Shown here piece by piece: positions 47,936 to 56,483 of a stretch of DNA of 64,000 bases. Position 1 is the first letter of the stretch; every line of letters starts with the position of its first letter. The notes beneath the pieces are model-generated. The model saw nothing but the letters and a program-made list of their open reading frames with translations, was not told the origin of the DNA and did no database searches. This stretch comes from Thiotrichales bacterium (lineage in GTDB: Bacteria; Pseudomonadota; Gammaproteobacteria; Beggiatoales; Beggiatoaceae). A program made the translations under genes and the position numbers. Location of the stretch: NCBI GenBank assembly GCA_016744475.1, contig JADGEH010000002.1, forward strand, positions 41,980-105,979, written 5' to 3'.

Positions 47936-48921
47936 ATATACCTATGTCTGAACCCATCACTTACTTAGAAGCTATTCGTCACGCACAAACCGATTGTCTA
48001 CACACCGATGAGCGCGTGTTCATTTATGGTGAAGACGTGGAAGACCCGTTAGGCGGCGCTTTCAAAGCCACAAAGGGCTTATCCACACGCTACCCCGAAC
48101 GAGTCTTAAATGCACCGATCAGCGAAGATGCGATTGCAGGCATGGCTGTTGGTGCAGCTTTAGATGGGATGCGCCCTATTATTGAATTCCAATTTGCTGA
48201 TTTTGCGATTCTTGCTTTTAATCAACTGGCTAATCATGCGGGTGCGGGTGCTTGGCGACATGGACAGCCTTGCCCCTTAGTCGCGCGTTTGCCCGTGGGT
48301 GGCACGCCGGGGGGCGGGCCTTTCCATTCGCAAATGGTGGAAAATTGGCTCACCACCCCACCGGGTTTAATCAGCGTCGCACCCGCCACGGTATCTGATG
48401 CGTATCACATGCTGAAACAAGCCGTGCGTTGTGATGATCCCGTCATGTTTTATGAACACAAAGCCCTGTACTTTCACCAGCGTGCCTCACTGAGCAACGC
48501 ACCCGAATATCCGCTGGGACGTGCTGTCGTGCGTCGCCAAGGCCAAGATATTAGCCTAGTCAGCTACAGCGCGATGGTTTGGGATGCCTTGAGCGCGGCT
48601 GAGCAACTGGCGCGTGATTATCAGATTGAAGCCGAAGTGATCGACTTACGCTGCTTAAAACCGCTGGATATGAACACGCTGTATGATTCCTTAGAGCATA
48701 CGGGACGCTTGTTAGTGTGTACTGAAGCTTGGCCTTATGCAGGCGTGAGTGCTGAAGTCATTGCTCAGGTGAGCAGCCAGGCGTTTCATTTATTGGATGC
48801 ACCACCACGTCGGCTCAATGCCAAGGATGTGCCGGTGCCTTTTCATCCTCACTTGTGGAATGCCTACCGTCCTAACACAGCCGATATTGTGCAAGCGGCT
48901 TTAGATTTGGTGCGTTTTTGA
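47932..48921 (+). CDS. 2-oxoacid dehydrogenase E1 beta subunit
   Basis: It has 329 residues. Transketolase-like pyrimidine-binding and C-terminal domains: YLEAIRHAQTDCL, FIYGEDVEDPLGGAFKATKG, NAPISEDAIAGMAVGAALDG, IEFQFADFAILAFNQLANHA, ARLPVGGTPGGGPFHSQM. The conserved Glu of APISEDA contacts ThDP. The ATG at 47932 overlaps the E1alpha stop (ATGA); a GTG six bases earlier is less likely. It pairs with the preceding gene to form an alpha2beta2 E1. Confidence 0.92.
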   Translation: MNIPMSEPITYLEAIRHAQTDCLHTDERVFIYGEDVEDPLGGAFKATKGLSTRYPERVLNAPISEDAIAGMAVGAALDGMRPIIEFQFADFAILAFNQLANHAGAGAWRHGQPCPLVARLPVGGTPGGGPFHSQMVENWLTTPPGLISVAPATVSDAYHMLKQAVRCDDPVMFYEHKALYFHQRASLSNAPEYPLGRAVVRRQGQDISLVSYSAMVWDALSAAEQLARDYQIEAEVIDLRCLKPLDMNTLYDSLEHTGRLLVCTEAWPYAGVSAEVIAQVSSQAFHLLDAPPRRLNAKDVPVPFHPHLWNAYRPNTADIVQAALDLVRF

Positions 48922-50084
48922 TGCAAAAAATACCTATTCTTTTACCCCGATTGGGCGAAGCTGTGGCTGAAGCCACCGTACAAACTTGGCTGTGTCAGTC
49001 GGGTGATACCGTGGCTAAAGACCAAGACCTTCTCGAAGTTGAAACCGAAAAATCCATCATTGCTATCCCTGCACCCGCTGCGGGTGTGCTCCTAGACATT
49101 GATAAACCCGCTGGCAGTCGCTGTCAGGTGAATGAGGTTTTAGCCTGGTTACACAGCAACGAGAGTGATGTCGTGCAGCCCGTGGATAGCGGTAGCCCCC
49201 ACGCAGCCCCCACGCCCACAGAAACATCACCGACTCATACGCCTACCGCTTCCTTGGCTTCCAATAGCGGACGACATGGTTTCCTGAGTCCACGATTACG
49301 CGCCTTGATGCAAGAACAGGGATTGACTGAATTAGATTTACATTTATTGCGTGGCAGTGGTCAGCATGGACGGATTAAGGCCGATGACTTAACCCAGTTA
49401 TTGGAGCATTTGCAGAGTCATTATGAACCGCACCCGGCGGGCATGTTGCGCCAAGCCGTGGCTGATAGCATGAGTCGCAGTTGGAATCGTCCACTGGCTA
49501 CCGTCTCCAGTGCCGTGAAAATGGATGCTTTGTTAGCACATCGCAAAACTTTGCCGGAACGCCCCAGCGCCAGCGTGTACGCGCTCAGCACCCTAGCACA
49601 AGCCTTAAAAGAAGATGGACGCATTGCTAAGCTATTGCTGGGTGATCAACTGTGGCAAGCGCAACAAATTGATCTCGCTTTGGCTATTGATGTTGATAAT
49701 GGCATTTATAATCCGGTGATTCAGTCAGTCGATGCGTACTCTTTGGGTGAATTAGCCGTGGAAGTCAAACGTCTGATTGCTCAAGCACATGAGCGACAAT
49801 TACCTAGCAATGGACACAACACCGGTATTGCTACAGTCAGTAATTACGGTAGCTTGGGTATTACCTGGGCGACACCTTTGCCACCACCAGGACACAGTTG
49901 CTTATTAGGTTTAGGCGCGGTGCGCAGACAACCCGATTGGCATCCCGCCACGCAAAGTTGGCAATGCATTCGTGCGTGTGAAATCACTCTGACTTTCGAT
50001 CATCGCATTGCGGACGGCGGCACAGCGGCGCGTTTAATCCATCGCATCGTTCATTTATTAGAACACCCTGATTTATTGAGTTGA
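48921..50084 (+). CDS. 2-oxoacid dehydrogenase E2 acyltransferase
   Basis: Dihydrolipoamide acyltransferase of 387 residues. The N-terminal lipoyl domain (1-78) has the attachment lysine K44 in VETEKSIIAI. A Pro/Thr-rich linker follows (about 85-112), then the subunit-binding domain (about 118-155, LSPRLRALMQEQGLTELDLH to GQHGRIKADDL). The catalytic domain is short (about 165-387) and ends with the active-site motif FDHRIADGGTAAR. The start overlaps the E1beta stop by one base. There is no E3 gene, so lipoamide dehydrogenase must come from another locus. The product would be an acyl-CoA close to the MBOAT enzyme. Confidence 0.92.
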   Translation: MQKIPILLPRLGEAVAEATVQTWLCQSGDTVAKDQDLLEVETEKSIIAIPAPAAGVLLDIDKPAGSRCQVNEVLAWLHSNESDVVQPVDSGSPHAAPTPTETSPTHTPTASLASNSGRHGFLSPRLRALMQEQGLTELDLHLLRGSGQHGRIKADDLTQLLEHLQSHYEPHPAGMLRQAVADSMSRSWNRPLATVSSAVKMDALLAHRKTLPERPSASVYALSTLAQALKEDGRIAKLLLGDQLWQAQQIDLALAIDVDNGIYNPVIQSVDAYSLGELAVEVKRLIAQAHERQLPSNGHNTGIATVSNYGSLGITWATPLPPPGHSCLLGLGAVRRQPDWHPATQSWQCIRACEITLTFDHRIADGGTAARLIHRIVHLLEHPDLLS

Positions 50085-50088
50085 ACGC

Positions 50089-51126
50089 ATGAACCTAAGT
50101 CACACTGCACGATTTTATTGGCGAGCTTTCTGGATCATTCCAGTGTTGCTGATCTTATTTACTAGTCTGGAAATCATAGTCCGCGTGATTTTTTTTGGCT
50201 CATCGGCTCTGTGGCACCTGACTGAATACAACAATCGTTCATTGGTATTCACCCCATTAGTTGAACAGATTGAAAATCCTGATATTTGCTGGAAGCTCGG
50301 TGCACATCAAGCCAGCTATTTTCGTAACACCCGTTTTAATACCAATCAATATGGTTTTCGAGATCGAGAATTTGCCGTAGAAAAAACCCCAGGCATCCAG
50401 CGCATTGCTGTGTTGGGGCGTTCGACCACTATGGGATCGGGAGTCAAAAATGCAGACATCTACTCAAGGCAATTACAGTTATTGCTAGATGAACGCTATC
50501 CGCAACAATTTGAAGTGTTAAATTTTGCAGTGGGGGCTTACCGCTTTACACAAATGCAGGCCGCTTATGAAGCCTTTGTGGCGCGGTTTAAACCTGATGT
50601 GATTATGTGGCCGATTTATTACGATGAATTATCCACACCCGCAGTAGGTTGTCCTAATCTAAACAGCATACAACCACGTTGGGACGAATTAAGAGGTTAC
50701 TTTACGCCTTTGTTTCTATACGGTGCAGGCAAAGCTTGGATCAAGGAACAAATGCCTTGGTTAATGGTCTCCAGATGGCGTTCTCGTGGACAAGCACACA
50801 GCCCTCCTTCAGACACCAAAGCACATCTCTTAGAGCGCTTCATTCAGGCTCGCACTCAAGAAGGCATCAAAATGATGGTGCCCGTCTTATTTAATATTAA
50901 TCATATAGAACGGCAAAAAAGCCCCTTACCTGCCAAGTATATTCAGACATGGATTCAACCGTTTACAAAAAATCCTGAAGTCCAATGGGTCAATACTGTG
51001 CCTGATTTAATACCCTTAGTCACACGCCAAGATTTAACCTATCTTGGCGATAATCATCCCAATACGCGAGTGCATCGCTTGTATGCCGAATCAATAGCCC
51101 GACAGATTCATTGGGAAGCCTTATAA
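50089..51126 (+). CDS. SGNH-hydrolase-like membrane-anchored protein
   Basis: It has 345 residues. One N-terminal membrane helix (about 12-35) puts the rest in the periplasm. SGNH blocks are visible: block I VLGRSTTMGSGV (the usual GDS or GGS reads GRS, but the Ser remains), block III LNFAVGAYRFTQ with Asn, and block V GDNHPNTRVH with the Asp-x-x-His pair. Such proteins are esterases or, next to MBOAT enzymes, O-acyltransferases (as AlgX/AlgJ, PatB). It starts four bases after E2 and closes the operon, so a role in transferring or trimming acyl groups is likely. Its last six bases overlap gshB, which is convergent. Confidence 0.8.
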   Translation: MNLSHTARFYWRAFWIIPVLLILFTSLEIIVRVIFFGSSALWHLTEYNNRSLVFTPLVEQIENPDICWKLGAHQASYFRNTRFNTNQYGFRDREFAVEKTPGIQRIAVLGRSTTMGSGVKNADIYSRQLQLLLDERYPQQFEVLNFAVGAYRFTQMQAAYEAFVARFKPDVIMWPIYYDELSTPAVGCPNLNSIQPRWDELRGYFTPLFLYGAGKAWIKEQMPWLMVSRWRSRGQAHSPPSDTKAHLLERFIQARTQEGIKMMVPVLFNINHIERQKSPLPAKYIQTWIQPFTKNPEVQWVNTVPDLIPLVTRQDLTYLGDNHPNTRVHRLYAESIARQIHWEAL

Positions 51127-52086
51127 AGAAGCGGACTGATCACCTAATGTCTGTGCCACGACATCGATCAATTGTCCCGCAATGTCCAGCCCAAACAGTG
51201 CATCGAGTTCGCGGATGCAGGTCGGGCTGGTGACATTGATTTCCGTCAAATAATCGCCGATCACATCTAAGCCCACAAACATCAAGCCCTTGGCTTTTAA
51301 GCTGGGCGCTACCTGCTGGCAAATCCAATGATCTCGTTCACTCAAAGGCACACCTTCGCCACGTCCGCCTACGGCGAGATTGCCGCGTGTTTCTCCTTCC
51401 GCCGGAATACGAGCCAGTGCATAAGGCACCGGCGTGCCATTGATCAATAAAATGCGCTTATCACCCGCCGTGATCTCAGGAATAAAGCGCTGTGCCATGA
51501 TAAAACGCTCGCCGTGTTCAGTCAGGGTTTCAATAATTACATTCAAATTAGGATCAGCCGCTCGCACACGGAAAATAGAAGCGCCACCCATGCCGTCAAT
51601 CGGCTTAAGAATCATATCGCCGTGTTCTTGCAAGAATTCTTTAAGCAAAGTGGCGCGACGTGTCACCAAAGTGGGCGCACAGCATTGCGGGAACCAAGCG
51701 GTGTATAACTTTTCGTTGGCATCGCGCAGGCTTTGCGGCTTGTTCACCACCAAGCTGCCACGCGCTTCAGCGGCTTCTAAAATATAGGTGGCGGCAATGT
51801 ATTCGAGGTTAAACGGCGGGTCTTTGCGCATGAAGATCACGGGCAACTCATCCAACGGTGCGGTGAAACTGTCGCCCAGGCTAAACCAGTTCGTTTTATT
51901 ATCCTGCACTTGCAAGGTTCTCATGCGTGCATAAGCCCGCCCGTCACGTAAAAACAAATCGGGCAATTCCATATAAATCAATGTCCAGCCACGCTTTTGT
52001 GCCGCCAGCAACATGGCAAAGCTACTGTCTTTGTGGGTTTTTATCTGAGTGATGGGGTCCATCACCATGCCTAAACGAATATTCAA
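51121..52086 (-). CDS. gshB: Glutathione synthetase
   Basis: ATP-grasp ligase that joins gamma-glutamylcysteine and glycine. It has 321 residues. Family motifs: LGMVMDPITQIKTHKDSSFA, VIFMRKDPPFNLEYIAATYI, LVVNKPQSLRDANEKLYTAW, ILKPIDGMGGASIF, and NVTSPTCIREL at the end. The start is a TTG at 52086: the first strand (NIRLGMVMD) matches the E. coli start MIKLGIVMDPI, and the next ATG at 52068 would cut this strand in two. It is read towards the SGNH gene and overlaps it by six bases. Confidence 0.93.
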   Translation of the reverse strand: MNIRLGMVMDPITQIKTHKDSSFAMLLAAQKRGWTLIYMELPDLFLRDGRAYARMRTLQVQDNKTNWFSLGDSFTAPLDELPVIFMRKDPPFNLEYIAATYILEAAEARGSLVVNKPQSLRDANEKLYTAWFPQCCAPTLVTRRATLLKEFLQEHGDMILKPIDGMGGASIFRVRAADPNLNVIIETLTEHGERFIMAQRFIPEITAGDKRILLINGTPVPYALARIPAEGETRGNLAVGGRGEGVPLSERDHWICQQVAPSLKAKGLMFVGLDVIGDYLTEINVTSPTCIRELDALFGLDIAGQLIDVVAQTLGDQSASL

Positions 52087-52242
52087 TATCTGTCGTCCTA
52101 TCTTTGGCTTTGTTAGCGTTCAAAAAGCTCACATGGCAGTATCAATGCCGCGTTCGCACCACACCTTGATTAACATCAGCGTTTAATGTATCAAAGCAAC
52201 AGGTTTATCATTTTACTCACCTATTAAACAACTCTAATTCCA

Positions 52243-55134
52243 ATGGCTCATCCCATGTCCCCACAAATATTTATCAGCTACAGTCGTGAAGACGCAGAAT
52301 ATCTTGACCGCATTAAAAAATATCTCAAGCCATTGGAAGAACATGGCATCAGCTATTGGGAGGACAGCCAAATTCAGGCGGGAGAGGATTGGCGCAAAGA
52401 AATAGAACAAGCCCTCAACACCGCCAGCATCGCCTTGTGTTTGGTCAGCCAAAATTTCCTGGCTTCTGATTTTATTCATCAAGTTGAACTGCCGACCTTA
52501 TTGCGCAGAGCTGAACAAAATGATGTGTTGATCATCCCTTTTCTATTAAAATTCAGCATCTTTTCTGATTCTGAATTAGAACCCTTTCTCGCTCTGCCTG
52601 ATCCTAAAACCCCCTTAACCAGCCTGTCTTCGTCGAAGCAAGAAGAGGCACTTTGTCACTTATATAAACGGCTTAAACAAGCGATAAAAACGCCTGTTTC
52701 GACAACCGTACCAGAGGAAAAACCCGCAACGCCGGAACGCCTCTTTCACATTCCTATCCCTGAAAACCATTTTTTCACCGGACGAGACACCCTACTGGCA
52801 CGGCTAAAAGACATCCTGCCTACACACCCCCGTAAAGCCGTCGCGCTCTGGGGTTTGCCGGGTATAGGCAAAACTCAGATAGCCGCACAATACGCTTATC
52901 AGCACCGCTCGCAATATCAAACGGTGCTGTGGGTGCAGGCGGAAAACCCAGACATGCTGCGCAGTAGCTTTGCGGCATTAGATACTCTCTTAGGTTTGTC
53001 TTCTGTGTCGGAACAACAAATTCGCATTGACATGGTGCGCCAATGGCTGAATAAACATCATGACTGGTTGCTGATTGCCGACAATGCCAATGATTTATCG
53101 AGCATCGAACCACTCCTGCCCTCACCGCCCAGCGGACATGTCATCTTCACCACTTGGAATAAGGCTGTGAGCCGTTTAGCTGTACCGTTGGAAGTCGAAG
53201 AACTGCCCACAGACGATAGTGCCGCCTTTCTTGCGCGTCGTGCGGGCATTGCCAGCGACAGTCCTGGTTTGAAGGCTTTAAGCCGCGAATTAGGTGGCTG
53301 GCCCTTAGCGCTGGATCAAGCCGGGGCTTACATGGAGTACCACCAGAAAAACCCGCAAGACTATCTGGATTTATACCGCCGTCATGCGCCGAAATTATTA
53401 GATCAACGCGGCGATGTTCACGCCCACGATCACCCTGAATCAGTGGTAAAAACCTGCGCTTTATCGTTTGAAAAAATGGCCTCCGAAAGCCCTGCTGCAC
53501 AGGCGTTGCTGACCGTCTGCGCCTTTTTGCATCCTGACAGCATTCCAGAAGACATCTTATTCACGGGGGCATCGGCCTTGGGCGAAACCCTAGCGCCGAT
53601 CATGGCGAATGAATGGGAACGAGAGGAAGTATTAGCGGTGATGTATCGCTATGCGTTGCTGCGCCGTCATGCCGCAGAACGCCTTTTGACCATGCATCGC
53701 TTGGTGCAAACGGTGTTAAAACACAGCTTGAGCGAAGCACAACAAAGCCTATGGGCAGAGCGGGCATCAGCAGCCTTGGCTTTGACTTTGCCGCCAGAAG
53801 AAAGAGTTGAATTTGAACACTGGCCTATTTATAAACGCCTGCTGCCTTGCTTGCAAAAGAGCTTTGCCCATCAACAAGAATATTCATTAAATACCGCCAG
53901 CATGGCGCGGATGCTAAGCCAAACTGCGCAGTATTTTTATGATCAACACGCAGAATACGCCACGGCTGAGGCATGGGTAATAGCGTCATTAAGCATTCGA
54001 GAAAAGCTGTTCGGCACAGAGCATCCTGATACGGCATTCAGTCTTAATAACTTGGCTCGTTTGCACCACACTCAAGGGCACTATGCAGAGGCTTTGCCGC
54101 TGCTTCAGCAGGCTTTGAATATTTGTCAAAATAGTTTGGGAGAGGAACATTCTGATACGGCTACTAGCCTGAATAATCTGGCTGGGTTATATCGAGTTCA
54201 AGGCCAGTATGCGCAGGCTTTGCCGCTGTATCAGCAGGCTTTATGCATTCGGCAAAATAGCTTAGGAGGGGAACATTCTGATACAGCGATCAGCCTGAAC
54301 AATTTAGCTGCGTTATATCAAGCTCAAGGACAGTATGCGCAGGCTTTGCCATTGTTTCAGCGGGCTTTGAAGATTTGTCAAAACAGCTTGGGAAAAGATC
54401 ATCCTGATACCGCTACCAGCCTGAATAATCTGGCTGGGTTGTATCAAGCCCAAGGACAGTATGCGCAGGCTTTACCGCTGTTTCAGCAGGCTTTAAGCAT
54501 CCGGCAAAATAGCTTGGGACAGGAACATCCTGATACGGCTAGCAGTCTGAGTAGTCTGGCTGGGTTATATCGAGTTCAAGGAGAGTATGTGCAGGCTTTG
54601 CCATTGTTTCAGCAGGCTTTAAGCATCCGGCAAAATAGCTTGGGACAGGAACATCCTGATACGGCTAACAGCCTAAATAATCTGGCTGCGTTATATCAAG
54701 TCCAAGGAGAGTATGCGCAGGCTTTGCTGCTGTATCAGCAGGCTTTGAAAATTTGTCAAAATAGCTTAGGAAAAGATCATCCTCATACGGCTAACAGCCT
54801 AAATAATCTGGCTGCGTTATATCAAGTCCAAGGAGAGTATGCGCAGGCTTTGCCGCTGTATCAGCAGGCTTTGAAAATTTGTCAAAATAGCTTAGGAAAA
54901 GATCATCCTCATACGGCTAACAGCCTGAACAATCTAGCCGTGTTGTATGCCGAGCAAGCTCAATACACAAAAGCGCGACATTTATTAGAACAAGCGTTAA
55001 AAATTCGCACCCGTACACTGGGTCAACGTCATCCAGATACTCGCCGCACGAAGAAAAGCCTGCAACAGGTTAAATATGCGGCTAAACGCAGCGGACAAGC
55101 ACCGCACCCACCATCGAAACTTAAGAAACGTTGA
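52243..55134 (+). CDS. TIR-NTPase-TPR protein (STAND-type)
   Basis: It has 963 residues. TIR domain 8-145: IFISYSREDAEYLDRI, YWEDSQIQAGEDW, and candidate catalytic Glu82 in SDFIHQVEL. NB-ARC-like NTPase about 175-480: P-loop GLPGIGKT 204-211, LLIADNANDL (Walker B) and GGWPLALDQAGAY (GLPL-like). A helical region follows, then eight 42-residue TPR units of the kinesin-light-chain type (about 588-925), and a basic tail. This is the plan of STAND immune sensors: TPRs sense, the NTPase oligomerises, TIR breaks down NAD. A defence role is inference. No ribosome site is evident. A second ATG at 52255 is possible. Confidence 0.9.
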   Translation: MAHPMSPQIFISYSREDAEYLDRIKKYLKPLEEHGISYWEDSQIQAGEDWRKEIEQALNTASIALCLVSQNFLASDFIHQVELPTLLRRAEQNDVLIIPFLLKFSIFSDSELEPFLALPDPKTPLTSLSSSKQEEALCHLYKRLKQAIKTPVSTTVPEEKPATPERLFHIPIPENHFFTGRDTLLARLKDILPTHPRKAVALWGLPGIGKTQIAAQYAYQHRSQYQTVLWVQAENPDMLRSSFAALDTLLGLSSVSEQQIRIDMVRQWLNKHHDWLLIADNANDLSSIEPLLPSPPSGHVIFTTWNKAVSRLAVPLEVEELPTDDSAAFLARRAGIASDSPGLKALSRELGGWPLALDQAGAYMEYHQKNPQDYLDLYRRHAPKLLDQRGDVHAHDHPESVVKTCALSFEKMASESPAAQALLTVCAFLHPDSIPEDILFTGASALGETLAPIMANEWEREEVLAVMYRYALLRRHAAERLLTMHRLVQTVLKHSLSEAQQSLWAERASAALALTLPPEERVEFEHWPIYKRLLPCLQKSFAHQQEYSLNTASMARMLSQTAQYFYDQHAEYATAEAWVIASLSIREKLFGTEHPDTAFSLNNLARLHHTQGHYAEALPLLQQALNICQNSLGEEHSDTATSLNNLAGLYRVQGQYAQALPLYQQALCIRQNSLGGEHSDTAISLNNLAALYQAQGQYAQALPLFQRALKICQNSLGKDHPDTATSLNNLAGLYQAQGQYAQALPLFQQALSIRQNSLGQEHPDTASSLSSLAGLYRVQGEYVQALPLFQQALSIRQNSLGQEHPDTANSLNNLAALYQVQGEYAQALLLYQQALKICQNSLGKDHPHTANSLNNLAALYQVQGEYAQALPLYQQALKICQNSLGKDHPHTANSLNNLAVLYAEQAQYTKARHLLEQALKIRTRTLGQRHPDTRRTKKSLQQVKYAAKRSGQAPHPPSKLKKR
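54009..55016 (+). repeat. Eight 126-bp coding tandem repeats (TPR units)
   Basis: The unit boundary CTTGGGA...GA(A/T)CATCCTGATAC recurs every 126 bases (54135, 54261, 54387, 54513, 54639, 54765, 54891). The units at about 54663-54788 and 54789-54914 differ by only about one or two bases, a sign of very recent duplication or gene conversion. Confidence 0.9.
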
Positions 55135-55232
55135 GGGAGCATTTCTGTTTATAACATTTTCTGTTGATATGAAAAGACCCGCCCCAACGGGGCGTAATCT
55201 ATATATAGCTAAAGTACATCATTTATAGGCTG

Positions 55233-55339
55233 GCTATAGGGGGCATAAATCAGTTGTACGACAGACCTGGCAGGTGTCCAAAACCTGCCAGGTCTTGAAC
55301 ACGATGCTCCAGTACAACTGAAATATTATCTCTATATAG
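55233..55339. repeat. TTGTACGAC-family repeat with CCTGGCAGGT palindrome, copy 2
   Basis: Almost identical to 6772-6878 (ATAAATCAGTTGTACGACAG; AAAACCTGCCAGGTCTTGA; GATGCTCCAGTACAACTG), 48 kb away. This shows recent spread. Confidence 0.85.
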
Positions 55340-55349
55340 AGCCAAACCC

Positions 55350-55382
55350 AAGACTGCCAGTCCTTTAAGGACTGGCAGTCTT
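55350..55382. repeat. AAGACTGCCAGTCC palindrome
   Basis: A 33-base palindrome (AAGACTGCCAGTCCTTTAAG onward), perfect or nearly so, with the left flank ATAGAGCCAAACCC as at 33223. Confidence 0.85.
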
Positions 55383-55507
55383 AACAACGGAGTAATATTG
55401 CTATAGTCCAGGGTAACGCTCTGGGTTGTAGAATGGTATTTAGACGTGACCCCTGAAAGGGTGAAATAAAATCCTAGCATTGGTTTATTGCGCCCCTTTG
55501 GGGTTTA

Positions 55508-55665
55508 GAGCCTATGCAAAAATGGGATAATCGGCTGCAAACCCGCCTTTTTGGTCAGTTTTCCGCTTTTGCTCAAAAAATAGCACGCTATTCGCCTTAA
55601 AAAACCGAAAATCCTGCCTCAAAATGGCGAATTTTCGCTTCGATGCCCCATCTTCGTATAGGCTC
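55508..55665 (+). mobile_element. 159-bp repeat element, type C, copy 3
   Basis: GAGCCTATGCAAAAATGGGA to CATCTTCGTATAGGCTC, TTA on each side. It has the same orientation as 33257 and follows directly after the split REP-like array. Confidence 0.85.
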
Positions 55666-55677
55666 TTAAGTTCTTAG

Positions 55678-56430
55678 GCTCATCAGCCTTGGTGACGAAT
55701 CCGTCAGGGTGAACGATGATACCCCGAAGGGGTTGTGTCATATAGCCCAGGGTTGCGATGCAGTCGCTACCCTGGGAATAGGCTCCCGAACACCGTCAAC
55801 CCCAACGGGGTTGTGTATCTTTATAACGAGAGTGAGCGATGCCGCAATCATTCGCAACAGTCTACATTCACACGGTTTTTTCAACCAAAAATCGCCAGTC
55901 CTTGTTGGCTGATATGGGGTTGAGGCACGAAATGCACGCTTATCTCGGCGGCATTGTCAAAGAACTCGGTTGTAAACCCATTCGTATTGGCGGGGTCGAA
56001 GATCATGTTCATCTGCTGACAACGCTGTCGCGTACTCTGGCTATCGCAGATTTTATTAAAGAAACCAAACGGGTTTCGTCTATCTGGGGGCATCAACGAC
56101 AGAACACGCCAAAAGCGTTCCAATGGCAATCTGGCTACGGCGTATTTTCCGTATCGCACTCCCAGCTTGAACCAGTCATCCGTTATATCGACAACCAGCA
56201 AGAACATCATACCCGCTATGATTTCCAAACCGAGTTGCGTGAGTTATTCCGCCGTCATCAGGTTGAATTCGATGAACGTTATCTGTGGGATTGAAAAAGA
56301 GACACAACCCCGTTGGGGTTGGTGCCCGATACGCGCCGTTTTCCCAGGGTAGCAACTGCGTCGCAACCCTGGGCTATATGACGGAACCCCTTTGGGGTAT
56401 CGGGTTGCTACCCTGACGGATTGATGAGCA
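55678..56430 (+). mobile_element. HUH transposase unit with ~105-bp inverted REP-like flanks
   Basis: The left arm (about 55698-55824) and right arm (about 56297-56426) are inverted copies. Shared blocks are AATCCGTCAGGG, ATACCCC-GAAGGGGTT, CATATAGCCCAGGGTTGCGA, GCTACCCTGGGAA and CAACCCCAACGGGGTTGTGT. Even GCTCATCA is found at both outer edges. The only gene inside is the Y1 transposase. The arms have the same palindrome pairs (CCCC-N3-GGGG, CCCAGGG/CCCTGGG) as the REP-like arrays elsewhere. Confidence 0.85.
55839..56294 (+). CDS. Y1 (HUH) transposase, IS200/REP-associated type
   Basis: Single-strand DNA transposase of 151 residues. The HUH metal motif is HVH in GGVEDHVHLLTTLS (about 53-55), and the nucleophile is the Tyr in PVIRYIDNQQEHH. 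The start MPQSFATVYIHTVFSTKNRQ is typical of the IS200/IS605 TnpA domain. No TnpB is linked. The long palindromic arms point to a REP-associated tyrosine transposase (RAYT), which cuts and joins at REP hairpins. It appears intact. Its ATG lies 15 bases after the left arm. Confidence 0.93.
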   Translation: MPQSFATVYIHTVFSTKNRQSLLADMGLRHEMHAYLGGIVKELGCKPIRIGGVEDHVHLLTTLSRTLAIADFIKETKRVSSIWGHQRQNTPKAFQWQSGYGVFSVSHSQLEPVIRYIDNQQEHHTRYDFQTELRELFRRHQVEFDERYLWD

Positions 56431-56483
56431 AGGCGGAGGCATCTTACCTGGGCATTGCCTCAGGCTATGTCGATCACGCCTAA

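Larger units (their letters stand above)
55171..55505. repeat. Composite REP-like array, copy 3, split by other repeats
   Basis: GCCCCAACGGGGCGTAATCT at the left continues at about 55388 as TTGCTATAGTCCAGGGTAAC, ACCCCTGAAAGGGT, TTGCGCCCCTTTGGGG. Between the halves are inserted CTAAAGTACATCATTTATAG, the TTGTACGAC element and the AAGACTGCCAGTCC palindrome. The palindromes here have drifted (CCAGGGTAACGCTCTGG). Confidence 0.75.

Noticed and set aside
54009..55016. 126-bp tandem repeats, considered as non-coding satellite
   Set aside because: Stay in frame and encode canonical TPR units throughout.
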